A DNA stretch of 64,000 nt, taken from contig NZ_LQBQ01000001.1 in assembly GCF_001507595.1 (NCBI RefSeq), positions 248,001 to 312,000 of the forward strand, read 5' to 3'. Shown here piece by piece: positions 63,187 through 64,000 of the stretch. The position numbers and the translations under genes are program-made. Origin of the DNA: Ruegeria marisrubri. Lineage in GTDB: Bacteria; Pseudomonadota; Alphaproteobacteria; Rhodobacterales; Rhodobacteraceae. Within the stretch, counting starts at the first letter, position 1. Each line of letters starts with the position of its first letter. The notes beneath the pieces are model-generated. The model was not told the origin of the DNA. It saw nothing but the letters and a program-made list of their open reading frames with translations, and ran no database searches.

Positions 63187-64000
63187 TCAGGCGGCGCGGC
63201 TGGCCCCGGATGCAGGTTGAGTTCTTGTTCGGGTTTCACGTCCCGGTGCGGGCGTGTCGTCGAAACGGTGGGTGAAGCGGAAGACGTCCATGGCGCAGAC
63301 GTCGATGCAGCGACCGCAGTTCGTGCAGTCGGGGGAAAGGATGAGCGGCGTGTCACCGTCCTGGCCGCGCAGGGCAGGGGCGATCACGTGCATTTCGGGG
63401 CAGACGGCAAAGCAATCCATGCAGTCGTCGCATTCGGACCGTTTCGGCGCCGACACGCGCAGCACCGACTTGCTGCCCAGCAGGCCGTAGAACGCGCCCA
63501 CCGGGCAAAGGTGGCCGCACCAGCCCCGGCGCGAGATGAACAGGTCGAACACGAAGACCGACAGGACGAAGGCCCAGGCAAAGCCCATGCCAAAGATCAG
63601 GCCCCGGTGCAGCATGCTGATCGGGTTCACGAATTCCCAGGCGATGGTTCCGGTCAGGGCCGAAACGGCCAGAACCATGGCCAGCACCCAGTAACGCGTC
63701 CCGCGTTTCGGTTGCCAGCCTTTCGGCATGCCCAGCTTTTCGTGCAGCCAATGGGCGCCGTCGGTTACCGGGTTGATCGGGCAAACCCAGGAACAATAGA
63801 CGCGGCCGCCGATCAGGGCGTAGGCGACCCCGACGATGATCGCGCCGATCAGGGCGGTCAGTTCGGGCCAGTGCCCGGCGACCATCGACTGTATCGTGAT
63901 GAACGGGTCGGTCAGCGGCAGAATGTCAAAGGTCAGCGACCCCGACAGGTTGCCCTTGACCCACCAGATGCCGAACCACGGACCCATCAGGAACAGGCCG
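63187..64000 (-). CDS. napH: NapH ferredoxin-type quinol dehydrogenase (5' end outside window)
   Basis: The C-terminal 271 residues run off the right edge. Four membrane helices are visible, with the cytoplasmic Cys-Pro motifs CSWVCPINP and CGHLCPVGAFYG and two [4Fe-4S] sites, CDDCMDCFAVCPE and CTNCGRCIDVCA, near the C-terminus. NapH works with NapG to pass electrons from quinol to the nitrate reductase. The C-terminal 25 residues after the second cluster (PGRETRTRTQPASGASRAA) are a variable tail. The gene order napH-napB-napC suggests a napFDAGHBC-type operon. Confidence 0.92.
   Translation of the reverse strand, partial: GLFLMGPWFGIWWVKGNLSGSLTFDILPLTDPFITIQSMVAGHWPELTALIGAIIVGVAYALIGGRVYCSWVCPINPVTDGAHWLHEKLGMPKGWQPKRGTRYWVLAMVLAVSALTGTIAWEFVNPISMLHRGLIFGMGFAWAFVLSVFVFDLFISRRGWCGHLCPVGAFYGLLGSKSVLRVSAPKRSECDDCMDCFAVCPEMHVIAPALRGQDGDTPLILSPDCTNCGRCIDVCAMDVFRFTHRFDDTPAPGRETRTRTQPASGASRAA

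Overview
The window looks like chromosome from a high-GC alphaproteobacterium of the Rhodobacteraceae (Roseobacter group). The evidence is the protein families and neighbourhoods (hflKC with a Do-type protease, a SAM-II riboswitch ahead of metZ, a GTTC-N7-GTTC LexA box, aa3-oxidase ctaD, periplasmic nitrate reductase genes), roughly 65% GC over most of the window, and many GTG/TTG starts with TGATG or ATGA stop-start overlaps. Genus is inferred only. I see no insertion sequence, prophage, CRISPR array, rRNA or defence cluster. Most of the window is housekeeping sequence, and the unusual signals are regulatory sites, domain architectures and a few non-coding stretches.

Layout. 1-4.4 kb: 3' end of gor, then hflK-hflC-DUF2065 and a periplasmic Do-type protease (membrane protein quality control), closed by a strong terminator. 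4.6-11 kb: a minus-strand block with a Crp/Fnr-family regulator, yciB, a DMT exporter, ftsY, a YhhN membrane protein and xseA, interrupted by a small secreted protein; purD is divergent from xseA. 12.4-15.5 kb: PAS-LuxR regulator, FG-GAP protein and [2Fe-2S] ferredoxin, then a LexA box abutting an orphan DnaE2-type OB domain, and a DUF2189 membrane protein. 15.7-19.6 kb: sulfur genes (an AT-richer sulfurtransferase, a GST, SAM-II riboswitch plus metZ) and an Fe(II)/2-oxoglutarate oxygenase. 19.9-25.1 kb: folE2, a Lys/Ala/Pro-rich phasin- or histone-like protein behind tandem palindromes, and trkH overlapping a ThDP-dependent decarboxylase.

25.1-35.4 kb: a secreted trypsin-fold protein that has lost all three catalytic residues; glyQ and glyS separated by marC (opposite strand), a small membrane protein and gltS; then a divergent pyruvate phosphate dikinase. 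35.6-41 kb: SleB-type hydrolase, Tat-exported multicopper oxidase, and folB-folP-glmM. 41-49.3 kb: DMT exporter, ilvC divergent from two overlapping Lrp-family genes, a HutC-type regulator divergent from an aminotransferase across a perfect inverted repeat, a UbiH-like monooxygenase, a HAD nucleotidase and a GntR/FCD regulator. 49.3-57.2 kb: a glycosyltransferase fused to an MshEN-like domain, carA, a YqeY protein, a secreted zinc metallopeptidase, DUF2244, a DsbA-family isomerase and ctaD with a perfect FNR box upstream. 57.5-64 kb: a HIT hydrolase, a MerR regulator and cation-diffusion-facilitator pair with a textbook MerR operator, a candidate small RNA unit, lipB, a FrnE-like DsbA protein, tRNA-Leu(GAG), about 0.7 kb without a convincing gene, then napC, napB and partial napH.

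Functional threads: folE2, folB and folP supply early folate steps; metZ, the sulfurtransferase and the GST handle sulfur and thiols; ctaD with its FNR box and the nap genes point to a lifestyle switching between oxygen and nitrate.
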